From Toxorhynchites rutilus septentrionalis (lineage: Eukaryota; Arthropoda; Insecta; Diptera; Culicidae): a DNA stretch of 64,000 nucleotides. Within the stretch, counting starts at the first letter, position 1. The number at the start of each line of letters is the position of its first letter. The position numbers and the translations under genes were made by a program. Below, piece by piece: positions 1-13,260 of the stretch. The stretch covers positions 73,779,794 through 73,843,793 of the forward strand of contig NC_073744.1 in assembly GCF_029784135.1 (NCBI RefSeq), given 5' to 3'. The notes beneath the pieces are model-generated. The model ran no database searches. It worked only from the letters and a program-made list of their open reading frames with translations, and had not been told where the DNA came from.

Positions 1-305
1 CGTAAAGTAAAACATTGGACATTGATGACGTGGCGTTGTCTATATCCTGGTTCTCCAAAATATCATTCCAGTTGATACCAAGAAAAAAACGGTTCATTGA
101 CGAGTAATCAGCTTTTCGATAATTGTAATAAGTTGATTCAGCAGTGTTGGCGAAGACGAGCGGTGGCGAAATAGATATAGATATCAGAAGTGGGGGATGA
201 TGTCGACATAATTTCACCAGAGGAGCGGGTGCTTCAATGACTACCGTGTTGTGAGCGAGTTCTGAACTGATGAAACACAAATCAAGAATGTGGTTGTTGT
301 TATTG
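1..305 (-). mobile_element. Non-LTR retrotransposon fragment (endonuclease C-terminus and linker)
   Basis: On the minus strand an open frame from about 305 to 1 reads HILDLCF, then APAPLVKLCRHHPPLL, then STYYNYRKADY and INWNDIL. This is the usual layout of the end of the APE endonuclease (D-L-x-F, then the SDH-like 'RHHPPL' block) and the start of the linker before reverse transcriptase (RT). The same peptide pattern (STYYDYRKAN, INWDDIL, LSNVILYAID) recurs on the minus strand at about 39680-39920, so both copies belong to one family. The element runs off the left edge of the window; its RT would lie outside. The SDH-like Ser/Asp positions appear replaced, so it is probably inactive. A Jockey/I-group assignment is inference. 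Confidence 0.7.
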
Positions 306-379
306 AAGATTTTTTATAACTAACTTTAATTTAACTGATAGAAACAATCAAGTTTAGTATGAATTTTTGCGATAAAATT

Positions 380-1112
380 AATAATTACAAATTAAAAAAA
401 CATGGTTTGGTCGAAAAATGTTCACGCTTTGTCTGGTTTTAGAAATCACCATTTTTGAACTAAAAATTTCGATTTTTTTCATGTAGATGTTGCTTTTCTC
501 ATTGCTTGAGTTTCCTGTCATCATATTGATCCAATAATAATTTAGGCTTTCTTCAGAATATTGCCTTTTCTTGGCCATTTTGAAGGTGAACAGCACTCAG
601 CACAGAGAATCTTTATTTCTGCTTCGTGCGATGGACAACAAAACGAAACAAACAAACTGCAGCGCGCCAAGCGGTTGCCATAGTAATCATGTGGACAAAC
701 CAACATCAGCGATTCGGACAAACCATGATCAGAAGTGAGGTCATCGAGATCCATTAATTACATGATTTAGATATATAAATCTGATACAAATGGTGTGCAA
801 GCCTGATATTCACAATGTTCGTAAGTTTTATAATCCAGAAAAGGTCTGAATACGTACCAAATAATCATCTGGTGGTTAATTGAAAAATTAGCTCAAATGA
901 GAGGCGTTTCGACACCAATAGAAGATGGATTCTATAGTCCTTTGAAATATGTTAATCAGTGAAAATATCCTATAAAACTACTGTAAATCATGAAAAAGAT
1001 AATTTTATTTATATTTTTTGAAACATTTACATATCTGATTTGACAAAGGCGTGCTGAAGTAGAGCATTCAAAAAAGTGGACAAACTATGATCATATTTTC
1101 GACTGGACAAAT
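380..1112 (-). mobile_element. Decayed pogo/Tigger-like DNA transposon remnant
   Basis: The minus strand encodes a short peptide beginning AKKRQYSEESLNY. This resembles the pipsqueak-type helix-turn-helix at the N-terminus of pogo/Tigger transposases in insects. No catalytic domain follows. The motif TGGACAAAC(C/T)ATGATCA recurs around 685-735 and 1077-1095. A second copy of the same sequence lies at 21390-21815, also minus. Family assignment rests on a short N-terminal stretch only. Confidence 0.45.
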
Positions 1113-2949
<1,837 letters not shown>

Positions 2950-3989
2950 GGGGGAAAATTGCGGGGAGTGCAGCAGCGATATCAGAGCTTTTTTTTTTGA
3001 GTGATTCCCTAGACTTTTTAGAATTTCTACGAGAATTTTTTTGTTGCGCGTCGAATAAAATGACATTACATGTAAATACGCAATACGACTCAATATTTTT
3101 AATACAGTACAACTTTGCATACTTGAAATATTCAAAAAGAAATTAGACTACTTTTTGAAAAAGGCCAAAAAAATTCTTGATTTTATACAAAAAAATGATA
3201 ACTGATCAACTATAATACCTACACAACTCTGGGCAAAACATATAAGAAAGGAAACTATTTGAATTTTCATAAAAAATACATTTTTTTTAAATTTCGCTGA
3301 AAAAAAAATTAAAAAAAATTAAATTCATTTTTTTCAAAAACGTATTTTTGTAAAATTCTCAAAAATATATATATGAATAACCTTTACAATTTCCAACAAG
3401 TCGTCCATACATCGGAAGATGGGAACCTTCTTCTTTTTTCAACAACAACTATTTCATGTTTTTTTCGAAAAAAATACAACAAATCCTAATTTTGTTTAAA
3501 GTCAAGTCAAGATAGCGATGTATAAATAATCGGGATTTGCATGTTCTGAAAACTTTTATTTTAGAAGCATGTCAAGAACATGTCAAACGCGAGACTTCAC
3601 ACACAAAAATGTGTGTTTGTTCAAGAATCTTCATACAAAAATGCCTTATATTCCAGAAACTATAAAAGATATGAAGTTGACGTCTTCGACATAAGTTTAT
3701 GTTTCAATAAGATCTTCGTCGAATACACTATATCGCTATCTTGACTATAAACAAAATTAGGATTAGTTGCAATTTTCACAAAGAAAACATGAAAAAGTTG
3801 TTGTTGGAAAAACTTTTTTCCGGTAATAGTGCTCATCTTCCGATGTATGATCGACTTGTTGGGAATTGCGAGGGCTTTTCATACAATTTTTTTTGAGAAT
3901 TTTAAAAGAATACGTTTTGAGAAAAATGAGTTTTAATTTTTAAAATATGTTTTCTCAGCAATTTTTATATATGTATTTTTATATAAACG

Positions 3990-4888
3990 ATACCAAATAA
4001 TTGATTCGTCGTTCGTTTTTTAAACAGGACGAATTTATTTACGTTGTTTAATGCCAGATGGCACTTCGTCCTCTTCATCGAATTTCACCCTACACATACG
4101 CAAGTAACCTCAATTCGACTAAAACTAGGAATATTGCCGGCGAGCTGGAAGCCTTTTTGGATGAGCACAATTAATTATTGAAATTATTCTAATCACACCC
4201 ATGCTCGTAATGCAAAATAACAGTCACGCTATTGTCGTCAATCCTGATAAAAAACCGATTGAAGAGCACGTGCGTAGATCCAATGCGCCACAGTTACTTT
4301 AATTATTAGGAACATAATTACTCATTTTGAATTAATATTTTAATATTATGTGGTTGGAGGAGACGAAACAAACAAAAGAGTGCCCTCGATGGATTCTTAT
4401 GTGTGTCATTTGATGAATTGGCGCAGTCAGGAAAACGTCATTCTAGGATGTCTAGAGCTGTGTCAAAAATCCATGGTCAACATATTCGCAAAGGTAGAGA
4501 GCGAACGACTGTGATTCCTATGAGACAATCAACAGAAGCGGTTCGAGGAATGATAGCGAGACGCTATCATGAGTAACACCTACACAGCCTTTGTTCAAAC
4601 GACAGCACGTGTGTTCAAGCATGCAAACAATGCAGTCTTTAATGGGCTCTATTACAAAATTACACGTATTTCGTCCAACATGTTGCTGAATGTATACAAG
4701 ATTTATAGAAGAATCGTTAAGTTCGGACTGTTTTCTAAGTATTTAAACAACATCGAGTAATGATTTTCACGTATCTGCAATACATGTATGTACATGTATT
4801 GCAATACATTAGTTATTTTTTATTCAACAGTCAAAATCTTCACTAGAAGTAATTTATATGGCAGAACATCGTTTGCCGGGTCAGCTAG
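3990..4888 (+). mobile_element. Decayed autonomous Helitron fragment with intact 3' terminus
   Basis: Broken frames encode Helitron-like N-terminal (Rep-side) protein. First comes GELEAFLDEHN with in-frame stops, then a frame change into HAIVVNPDKKPIEEHVRRSN, then 4389-4512 encoding ENVILGCLELCQKSMVN and IFAKVESERL. The EHxRRxNAP and FAKxExERL blocks are family hallmarks. The 3' end reads TTTGCCGGGTCAGCTAG followed by host T, fitting the Helitron rule (CTRR then T). The 5' end is not resolved. The same 3' end terminates three non-autonomous copies in this window (9599, 17163, 27520). Confidence 0.65.
4040..4512 (+). pseudogene. Helitron replication protein, N-terminal remnant
   Basis: The coding sense lies in at least two frames. 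In-frame stops occur within the first block (after EHN and after KLF near 4173-4193), a frame change occurs near 4200, and the third block is open at 4389-4512. In intact elements this region is the Helitron_like_N domain that precedes the HUH endonuclease; no HUH motif or helicase remains here. It is clearly non-functional. Confidence 0.6.
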
Positions 4889-5245
4889 TTTTTATATAAA
4901 ATTGAGAAAACACTTAAGGTCCTTTTTGAAAAGTAGTCTAATTCTTCTTTAATGATTTCAAGTATGCAAAGTTACTTAAATGACCCATGTCTTTACAACC
5001 ACAACGGTTCACTGCTATCTGAGACGGTGCTGCCAACTCCTAAGACGAGGTTTGCATGAAATTCGTCAATGACTTCAATTACGAACATCAGTTTTGTTTA
5101 TTTTCAAACAAAGCTGAAATTTGACTAATTTCGATTTTTACTTCTCGTGTCGAAAAATTGTTTAATAGGCTTAAAATATGAACAAGCTTGTTGAAATTTA
5201 TGTTTATACAATTCATTATAGGTTATGAATTGTATATAAATATAG

Positions 5246-5266
5246 TTTTGACGTAAGACTACGTCT
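5246..5266 (-). repeat. X-family terminal palindrome, isolated minus-strand copy
   Basis: TTTTGACGTAAGACTACGTC is the reverse complement of the GACGTAGTYYTACGTCAAAA end found at 23763, 30516, 35194, 40561 and 45603. Little of the element body can be recognised beside it. Confidence 0.4.
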
Positions 5267-7324
5267 TTTAGTAAGGATGCCAAATCAGACAACAGGTTAT
5301 GTTCTCATGAAATAAGTTTAACGTCAATAACTATTTTTGAAACGAGCGGAGTTTGATGATATGCATACCGAACGAATCGGAAAATCTCTAGAATTTGTTT
5401 GATATGTAATAAAAAAGGCATAAAAAGCTCACCTTGAAAATTGTTATTAGCTTTTGTTAATGGCATCTCATCATACATTGTTGTTTCCCTGGATTTTTGT
5501 TACTTTTCGAAATCTTGCCTTAAGGGCTCTCTTATAGGCTAAGCCCCTAGACTTCAGCAAATACCAACAAGGGCAGCCACTAACCCTTCAGAACCCGACG
5601 GCTCCAAAATGATTCGTCCGAGTAAAGTAAGTGGTCTGCTTTTCGGATTGGGATTTGTTTTCGAACTTCTTCCCTGTTAGGAGTTGTGGCGTTGCAGATG
5701 TTGGAATCGGCTGGTTGGTTTCGGCTGGTTGGATTTGGCTGGCTGGACTCGGCTGACTTGATCCTGATGGTTGACATGATTTTGAGAAACAAATACGCCC
5801 TGGTTTGTTTCCGAAATTGAACTGTTTATATCCGTGCTGTCATTAACCTTTTGGTTTGTCTAACTAAATTGAACTGGAGATTTGAATTGAAATACTGAGT
5901 AAGAATCCGCATTATATATACACGAATTCTTACTCTAGCTTGAAATTAAAAGGGAGAGAGAATATCTCCCTTTCCTACTCAGTCAACCGAAACCACATCG
6001 GTTATTTGCCTGCCTATTTGTTACATAAAATTTATACCATGGTTTCCATCCTTCGCTATCGCAATTTGGTGAAGATTTTACGACCTAACTATTTAATATT
6101 TGCCAGCAAAGGCATCCCAATCTATATTTTCCTGTTCTTATCCTCCACTACGCCAACCGCGTGGGATCCTAAATAAACTTTTTGTTTCTTTGCCCTATTC
6201 CTTCTCCGCCTTTCGAGCTCATTCCATGCGCGATAACGGGCGAGACCTAAACACAATTTTTATCACCTCTCAAATGGCCCATACAGCGCTCTCGCCTTGG
6301 GCTTATCAAAACATGCTTCCCACGAAAAGATTAAAGTGGGAAACACCTAGCTAATTGCCGGTGCATATATATTTACTTGTATTCCTATTAGTACTATCTC
6401 TGACGTGCTTATCTTGGGAGCTATATAAAATAATTGAAGAAAAGGAAACGTAACATGTGGTTTCCTCCTGCTGGTATTATGCTACAAATTTGATTTTAAA
6501 AAAAAATTATTTTAACCTTGCTATCTGAGCTGGGTCCGTAACAATGATAGTTAATATGATAATTATCAAGTTGGCTTTTTAAAGCTTTGCTGACTGTCAA
6601 ATCTTTTGCGTCACTTTGCGTTCAGGTACTCATTTATCGGCCCTTGTCACGGTTACCAAATACTTGTTCTAAAAAGTCATTTTTTAAGTCTCTATAATAC
6701 CTGTTCGCACCCCCCGCGAATATCGCAGCAATTACTTTGTCGTCAAACTCAATAGTAACGTGGTCTAGCACCGATAGTTCATTTCTTTTCTAAATAAACA
6801 GAAGAAACATAACTCGGCGTTTTTATGCCATCCTATATAAGCACTAGTAATGCCTACTAAAAGCAGTAACTGTAGCATTCTTAGAGCCCTATATGAGAAT
6901 TAGAAGCATAGCAAGCATTTGTTCAATGTTGTGCGAGTATAGTGTTGATTTAGGGTTTTTGCTTAGTGCTTGGGTATAGACGGTTATTAGTATGGGAGGG
7001 AACCATAGTTGAGAATAACCTCGATTACTCATTCAATCCCATCTGGAAAGGAATTCGTTTCACAACGGCTGTATGAGCCTGCTGAGTACTGCGTGCCACA
7101 AAATATCGGTGAAACAACTGAATATAAAAATACGGAGCCCTCCAAAAATGCGATCGTTTCACACAAAGCAGGGCAACAACAGAACTCGAGGATTTGTCGT
7201 AGCGAAGATACGCTGTTAAGAATCTAGCAGGAGCGCTCGGGCACGATAATACAGGAATAGTGATGAGTTTTTGCCTTTCACTGTGATGAGGATAACATGA
7301 AACGACTGAACATAAAACGTTTGG

Positions 7325-7402
7325 TAGATTGTTTGTTTTTGTTTCATTATAAAGAATTTAAACTAAAAAGTTCATTCACATCTAGCCTTGAAAAAAGCCA
7401 AT
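7325..7402 (-). mobile_element. Decayed copy of the hairpin retroposon
   Basis: The stretch ATTATAAAGAATTTAAACT then AAAAAGTTCATTCACATCTAG, followed by a CCTTGAAAAAAGCC tail-side block, matches the copies at 29895-30082 and 48762-48814. A TTTG-rich tail lies on the left, giving minus orientation. Divergence is high and no TSD was found. Confidence 0.4.
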
Positions 7403-8570
7403 CAATCGAAGAAGAGTCTTTGGATTGAATTTACGATCGTTCGTTTGGAAAGCGGAGGCGCAAACATTTAGGCTACAGAGACCCCTTAAAAACAATTCAA
7501 CATCTTTTCTTTGATAACAGACGCTAGAATAATAAAAAAAATCGTTTCTTTTCGCTTCTTTGATCTCTTCGTGACCTCGCCAAACACAGACACCGTTTTT
7601 GGTGAGATCATAAAGAGTTGTTTGAACTCAATGTTAGTTGTTTTCTGAAGACTACATGCCAAACAACAGAATACTTTACGAAACATTATATTTTCCAAAA
7701 CGACCACCCATCTAGAAAGACTCAAGTTATACGTTTGGGAATGTTTTATTATATACTCGTTTAAATTCTCTAACTAAAGTTTCATTTTCTTTTATCTAAG
7801 TTTTATCGAATTAGCCTTATTTCTCACCGTGGAATACATCTTTCATTAAGCATGCCTTTTTAACATATCACATTTTTATAAAATGATTTGAACGTTAATA
7901 ACAATTTATGCTGCTTTTGCGAAAGGTTTTTAACGTAAACTGCGGAAGGATTTGGATTTGCATACCATTTGAATCGTAAATCCTCTCAAGAACGAGCAAC
8001 TAATGTAGCAGGCCAGGTACAATCTCATTTAGAGGGTAAAGGACTTTCGAGTCTGGATACTCTTTAAACATCGTTTGCAACTTATCGCATCGGGTGAGAA
8101 TGTAAAGGATGTCATTTGCGATGTCTATTACACAATCTTGCTCGAGATAGCGAGCAGTCAACAGTTTTTACTAATTCCAATGTCACATACATCGGGTTTG
8201 TTTGATACAAAGTGCAAAGCAATATCACTTCGGAGGTGTTGTGAACGAAAGATATCGCAACTCGCGGTACGATTTTGTTCGAATTTCAAATCCAAGGGTG
8301 CAACTCGGACACTTTTCATATCGTTCAATGAAGAATGCTTGGGTATATCACACACACATACATTGTTATTTTTATGCGTTCGCAAAACCTGTTGAAGTGG
8401 TTACCAGAGTGTTGTGTATTAGAAATGTGGAATAATGGTAGTGGTGGAAGTATATAATCTCCTGTGTTGCAGCCGTGAAAATTAATAGCGTGACACCAGT
8501 CACGAAAGTTGGTTTTGATCTTCTGATTAGCTTTTTTCAAGGCTATATAGGAATGAACTTTAAGGTTCAC

Positions 8571-8800
8571 ATTCCCGATTCAAGGTTCAGATTTTAATTA
8601 CAGGTTCTAGATTTAGATTCTTGGATTCCAAGAATCTTACATTTTGGAATAATATTCAGAACACATTCAGATTCAGAATCAAAACATAGAATCAGATCCC
8701 AGATTCTATATTCAAATCCAGATCCCTAAATTAGATTAAAAGTTCAGAACTCATATTAAATATCATCAAACTCAGATTGGTGGTTCCAATGCTAGATTCA
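8571..8800. repeat. Degenerate heptamer (GATTCTA/GAATCTG-type) satellite block
   Basis: Many spaced copies of TTCAGATT, AGATTC and GATTCCA occur in both orientations, the same low-complexity family that fills much of 55740-62350. Confidence 0.6.
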
Positions 8801-9120
8801 GCAAAATGTTTTAAGTAGCAGAAGCGATCGCACTGTTGACGTAGCATACCTCTATTATAAAAATGGGTGGGTTATATGGTCGGCGTTCTGCCAAAACGAA
8901 CCGAGTGCCATTTTTTCAAAATTGAGTTACTTACACCACTGGATGCAGAAAATAATAATCTATCAACTGTGAAATGACCATGTCATTCGGATAATTGACA
9001 ACAGCTCCAAAACAAAAATTCTGTGTAGCAAACTGTGAAAAAATCTCCTGAAATCAGATGTCGCCGGGATCTGATAAGTAAGACAGCCAAATGACTACCA
9101 TGAAGTATGAAAGCGTGTCA

Positions 9121-9599
9121 TACAAATGAAGCACAAATTTCTGCATTACTCGAGAATTAAACAAGCGACTGAAACAAAATTAGGCATATGGAGGTTTAAG
9201 GGTGCAATAAATGTTTTACGGTAGTGAGACACTCCACCCCTCTCTCTAATAGGGGGCTGCCATACAAATGAAACACAAATTTCTGCATTACTCGATAATT
9301 AATCAAGCAAATAAAACCAAATTTGGCATGTAACGTAACGGACAAACATTTTATTTGCAAGTGGTTGAAACGGAGAAACATGTTATTTGCAAGTGGTTGA
9401 ATTTGCAAGTGGTTGGATTGTGTCTGAAAATAATCTGATATTATTAAAAAAGGGTTCAAAGGGTAGATAAGAAGATCAATCAATGAATAATTCTGCGATT
9501 GGACCCATAAACAGCGCTTAGTAAGAAAACGTGGATGTGATAACGAAAAATAAATTTTGGGCGGGACGAAGTTAGCCGGGTGATATTTTATTTAGCTAG
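9121..9599 (+). mobile_element. Non-autonomous Helitron, 3' part
   Basis: Two copies of the internal unit (TACAAATGAAACACAAATTT, CTGCATTACTCGA, GGTGCAATAAATGTTT) are followed by the conserved tail (AGATCAATCAATGA, GGCGGGACGAAG, GCCGGGT). It ends in TTTAGCTAG with host T at 9600. The tail is slightly altered: GATATTTTAT is duplicated around the terminus. No coding sequence is present. Confidence 0.6.
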
Positions 9600-9757
9600 T
9601 GATATTTTATCTGCTCTGGCAGCAAAGAAAACGAAGTTTTTCGTGTTTAGCAGCAACGAAATTTGGTTTTTTCCATTTTCATTTTTCATTAATTGAATTC
9701 GACATGTTTGCTGTGTAAGTAAAGAATGTGAACAAACGCCGTGTGATGTGAGGCATC

Positions 9758-11308
9758 TTGATTTTGATGGCTATGTGGGAGGATATGGTCCCCCGATTTG
9801 CATGTATTTGCAATATTTGTTTTTCATTGCAAAAATCGGCTGGTATCGATAATGTCAACGCAAAAGTGATACAAGATTGCTTTCATGTCATTGGACACGA
9901 TCTACTGGACCTAATTAATGAATCTTTACTAACTGGGCACGTGCCAACGGTTTGGAAGGGATCCCTTGTGATTCCGATCCCCAAAGTTAATGGGACGGAT
10001 AAAGCCGAAGAGTACCGCCCTATTAACATGTTGCACACATTAGAAAAAATACTAGAACTTGTTGTGAAAGTCCAGCTGATGCATTATGTAGATAACAACA
10101 ATTTGCTAATACCGGAACAGTCGGGATATCGAGAGAGACACTCTTGTGAAACCGCTCTGAATCTGGTGTTAGCAAAATGGAAAGAGAATATCGAAGCGAA
10201 AGAGACTATATTTGCGGTATTTCTGGATCTTAAACGCGCTTTTGAAACAATTTCTAGGCCCTTATTGTTACAAACATTGGAGCGCAATGGAATTGTAGGA
10301 ATGTCGTACAAATGGTTCGAAAGCTATTTGTGCGACAGAACTCAAAAGACTCGTTTTAATGATTCTATTTCCGATCCCATCGGCAACTCACTCGGGGTGC
10401 CGCAGGGAAGTGTCTTAGGGCCCATTTTGTTTATTTTATATATAAATGATCTGCGACGGGTTTTACGATATTGTGATATTAATTTGTTCGCGGATGATAC
10501 TGTCCTGTTCATCGCAGCTAAGGATATAAAAGAAACCGAGGATCACATAAACGAAGATTTGCATTCTCTGGCTCAGTGGCTTAAATTTAAACAATTGAAA
10601 TTAAATGTTGGCAAAACAAAATACATGCTGATTTATTCAGTGAACTCCAGTATTGACGTAAATTTTGAAATAGATGGTGAGACATTAGAACGCGTGAATG
10701 AAATCAAATACCTAGGAGTTATCATTGATGACAATTTAACCTTCAAGTCTCACATTAATAATGTCATCAAGAAGATTGCCAAGAAATACGGCGTTTTGTG
10801 TCGTTTGAAAAAAGAACTGACGGTGAACAGTAAAATTAAATTGTATGAATCATTGATCTCACCGCACATAGACTTTTGCTCGTCGATCCTATTCCTTGCA
10901 AACAATACACAATTAACGAGATTGCAGCGTTTACAAAATAAGATTATGCGTTTGATTTTAAGATGTAGTAGATACACTTCCTCTAATTTGATGTTGGACG
11001 CGCTACAGTGGCTATCTGTGAAGCATAGAATTTATTACTTGACAATGGTGTTCGTCTTCAAAATTTTAAACGGTATGCTGCCTCGATACTTGTGTGATCG
11101 AATTGAAAGAGGAAGTGATGTTCATAGATACAATACTAGAAACGCGGATGATGCAAGAACACCTAACTTTATATTCAGTAGGTCGCAGAACTCGTTGTTA
11201 TACAAAGGAATACATTTTTTCAATTCGATGCCCAGAGAAATAAAACGTGCGGCAACAATGGCAGAGTTTAAGAGAATGTGTATTTCCCACGTAAAATCTG
11301 TTTTGTAA
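9758..11308 (+). CDS. Reverse transcriptase of a 5'-truncated LINE (CR1/L2/Jockey-like group)
   Basis: The frame is 516 codons and uninterrupted. Recognisable LINE sequence begins at about residue 26 (KSAGIDNVNAKVIQD) and continues through EEYRPINMLHTLEKILE (85-100), motif A AVFLDLKRAFETI (153-165), SLGVPQGSVLGPILFILYIND (211-231), the catalytic FADD (244-247) and a C-terminal block ending in NSMPREIKRA. Motif A keeps the first, catalytic Asp but has FE where FD is usual at the second position. The upstream endonuclease and ORF1 are missing, so the insertion is 5'-truncated near 9829; the first ~25 residues are probably fused flanking sequence. All RT motifs are intact, suggesting a young copy, but without a promoter or endonuclease it is unlikely to be autonomous. 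Clade assignment is tentative. Confidence 0.85.
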   Translation: MILMAMWEDMVPRFACICNICFSLQKSAGIDNVNAKVIQDCFHVIGHDLLDLINESLLTGHVPTVWKGSLVIPIPKVNGTDKAEEYRPINMLHTLEKILELVVKVQLMHYVDNNNLLIPEQSGYRERHSCETALNLVLAKWKENIEAKETIFAVFLDLKRAFETISRPLLLQTLERNGIVGMSYKWFESYLCDRTQKTRFNDSISDPIGNSLGVPQGSVLGPILFILYINDLRRVLRYCDINLFADDTVLFIAAKDIKETEDHINEDLHSLAQWLKFKQLKLNVGKTKYMLIYSVNSSIDVNFEIDGETLERVNEIKYLGVIIDDNLTFKSHINNVIKKIAKKYGVLCRLKKELTVNSKIKLYESLISPHIDFCSSILFLANNTQLTRLQRLQNKIMRLILRCSRYTSSNLMLDALQWLSVKHRIYYLTMVFVFKILNGMLPRYLCDRIERGSDVHRYNTRNADDARTPNFIFSRSQNSLLYKGIHFFNSMPREIKRAATMAEFKRMCISHVKSVL

Positions 11309-11497
11309 ACAGGTTCTCGTAATTTTTTGTCAAATGATTTATTTATGTTTAATATCAATTGAAATTAGAAAAATATTTACAGGTATCTCAAACTGCCATG
11401 TTCGTACTGATGATGATGATGTTTTTTTTGTTGTTAAATTTGTATTGTTAAATTTGTTAAAATTGTAGATTATTATTGAAAAAAAAAAAATTAGCGT
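9829..11497 (+). mobile_element. 5'-truncated LINE insertion containing the RT frame
   Basis: LINE similarity starts at about 9829. After the RT stop (11306-11308) a ~190-nt 3' UTR ends in a (TGATGA)-type run, TTGTTAAA repeats and an A-rich tail at about 11480-11493. The sequence left of the truncation (GATTTTGATGGCTATGT near 9758) resembles the X-family unit at 12091, so the LINE may have split an X-family copy. Confidence 0.6.
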
Positions 11498-12020
11498 TGT
11501 CTACGAAAGTTTGAGCCTCGCGCGCGTTTGGTGGGTCTGGACAAATGTTAATAATGAACACTGGCAGAAAACTGACACATAATGAAATTTTTATATAGGG
11601 TCTGGAGTGGAAACTGGAATTGGGATAGCTCATTCGGAATTGTCGTAAACTATCTTTCATCAGATGGTTATATCGATTATTTCTGATTGTAGCAGATCTC
11701 TTTCATGTTCTAAGTAGAAACTTTTAGATATTGGGTTCAATTCCCAATCAGTCAAGGATCTTCCCGGGTTGGAAATTTTCTTGACATGCCTCAGAAAAAA
11801 CATTGGGCCTGAAGTTGAGACTATGACTATGGCAATGTCAATATGGATAGGAACATTGTTTGTTTTTTCGCAGTTTGTGCCTATTTTTACTGTTCTATTA
11901 ATAGATATTTATGCCTGCAACAGATCCAGTTCACTTCGTTTTTTTTTTATAATACTGGTCTCTTGATATTTTTAAACTTAATTATTATCTATAAGATAAA
12001 TCGTCCTGCTCAAACCTTTG
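11498..12020. other. AT-rich sequence without recognised genes
   Basis: No recognised repeat or coding region; short frames are low-complexity. Confidence 0.35.
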
Positions 12021-12357
12021 TAGGGGTATGAGGTGGGCCATCATCATCATCATCATCATCATGCCAATTTCCCCAGGCACTTTGGTTTTGATGGCTATGT
12101 TGGGGAAACCGTAAATCAGGCCAATCCAAACGAGGCAGTGAGGACGTTTAGACATTTTACAGTTATTCAATTGCTTATTTTTTACGAAAACAGGATGCAT
12201 AGAAAAATTTCCTATCAATTAATGCAAACATCTTTCCGAACTATTAAGAAATGCTCGAGTTATAATCATTCGAAATCTTTAATTTTTTCCTGCATGTTCT
12301 GTGTTTAGGCTTTCATTTTACCCCCAATATATTCCGGTAAGACGTAGTCCCACGTCG
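12020..12357 (+). repeat. X-family repeat, right part, with a (CAT)n run
   Basis: A CAT trinucleotide run at 12039-12061 is followed by GCCAATTTCCCCAGGCAC and TTTTGATGGCTATGTTGG, the internal ~110-bp unit of the X family. The conserved segment AAATGCTCGAGTTATAA then leads to the terminal palindrome GACGTAGTCCCACGTC at 12341-12356. The closest relative in the window is 30330-30537. Confidence 0.5.
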
Positions 12358-12640
12358 AAAAGCAAAACAAGAACGTTCGCAAAGCATACTTAGTGCAAAT
12401 GCGACATATGGCCAGGAATCGACCATCTACAGGGGGTTCTGTATAACTACGAAAGCCATCGGCCCTTTCCAGCTTTCTATCAAAGATAGAATTAATTCAG
12501 GAATTTCTATGTATTCTGCAAAAAAAAAACCGAAATGATAGACAAGCGAATTGAAAAAAATCGTATTCCATCGTATTCAACAATACGTTCGTTTCTGATT
12601 CTTTAAACATTTTGTCTGAATATTGCATCTTGCAACCACT

Positions 12641-13260
12641 AATTTGAGTCTAATAATATTTAATATGAGTTTCGAACCTTAAATATTTATTTTAGGATTT
12701 AGGAATCTTGAATCAAAATTTAGAAGCTGGGCTTCTATGTTTTGAATTCTGAATGAATATCTTGAATATTATTCTAAAATGTGAGATGCAATCGTGAATC
12801 TTTGAACCATAATCTTGATCTAAAATCTAAATCTAGAATCTGTAATCCAAATCAGAATTCTGGTTTGAGAATCCTAATACTATATAAGTCTGAATTTAAG
12901 TTTTTTAATGTAGATTCTGAATCCAAGAGCTGAAATCATATTCCCTAAATATTGAATTCTGGAATCGATGATTCTAATACTTTAATTAAGAAAGTTTTAA
13001 AATTACCGATTCCAGATACTGGAATTTTGAAAATAGGCATTCGGTGCCTGAAGCCTAGAATACAGTAACCAAATCCGGGTTCTGAATCTTAATGTGGGGT
13101 TTCAATATGAGAGGTGAAATTTAAGATCAGGAATCTGAATGTGGAATTTGTTATCTACAATTCAGCATGTAGAACAAAATGTTGTCATGTGGAATCTAAG
13201 ATCAAACAAACGGAATCCGAATCTGAAACATTAAATTTAGAATCTGTTCTACGAATCTAT
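12641..13260. repeat. Degenerate heptamer satellite block
   Basis: Dense, imperfect GAATCTG, AATCTAAA and GAATTCTG motifs without coding potential, the same family as 55740-62350. Confidence 0.6.

Larger units (their letters stand above)
2950..5045. mobile_element. Fold-back (long inverted repeat) element 1, interrupted by a Helitron
   Basis: The left arm (about 2950-3525) and right arm (about 3725-5045) are inverted copies of each other. AACTTTGCATACTTGAAAT (3110) faces TTTCAAGTATGCAAAGTT (4957), ACATCGGAAGATGGG (3409) faces CATCTTCCGATGTA (3834), and TCAAGATAGCGATG (3507) faces TATCGCTATCTTGA (3729). The right arm is split at about 3985-4888 by Helitron sequence. No transposase is present. 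Partial copies of the family occur at 15706-15957 and 43875-45890. The outer ends are approximate. Confidence 0.65.
5046..8570. other. AT-rich stretch without recognised genes
   Basis: No open frame above about 110 codons and no protein family was recognised. It contains one minus-strand copy of the palindromic X-family right end (about 5246-5266) and a decayed hairpin retroposon at about 7325-7400. The rest may be intron or old unrecognised TE sequence. Confidence 0.4.

Noticed and set aside
12033..12308. 91-codon frame with a poly-His run
   Set aside because: The His run is the CAT microsatellite at 12039-12061; the rest is X-family repeat.
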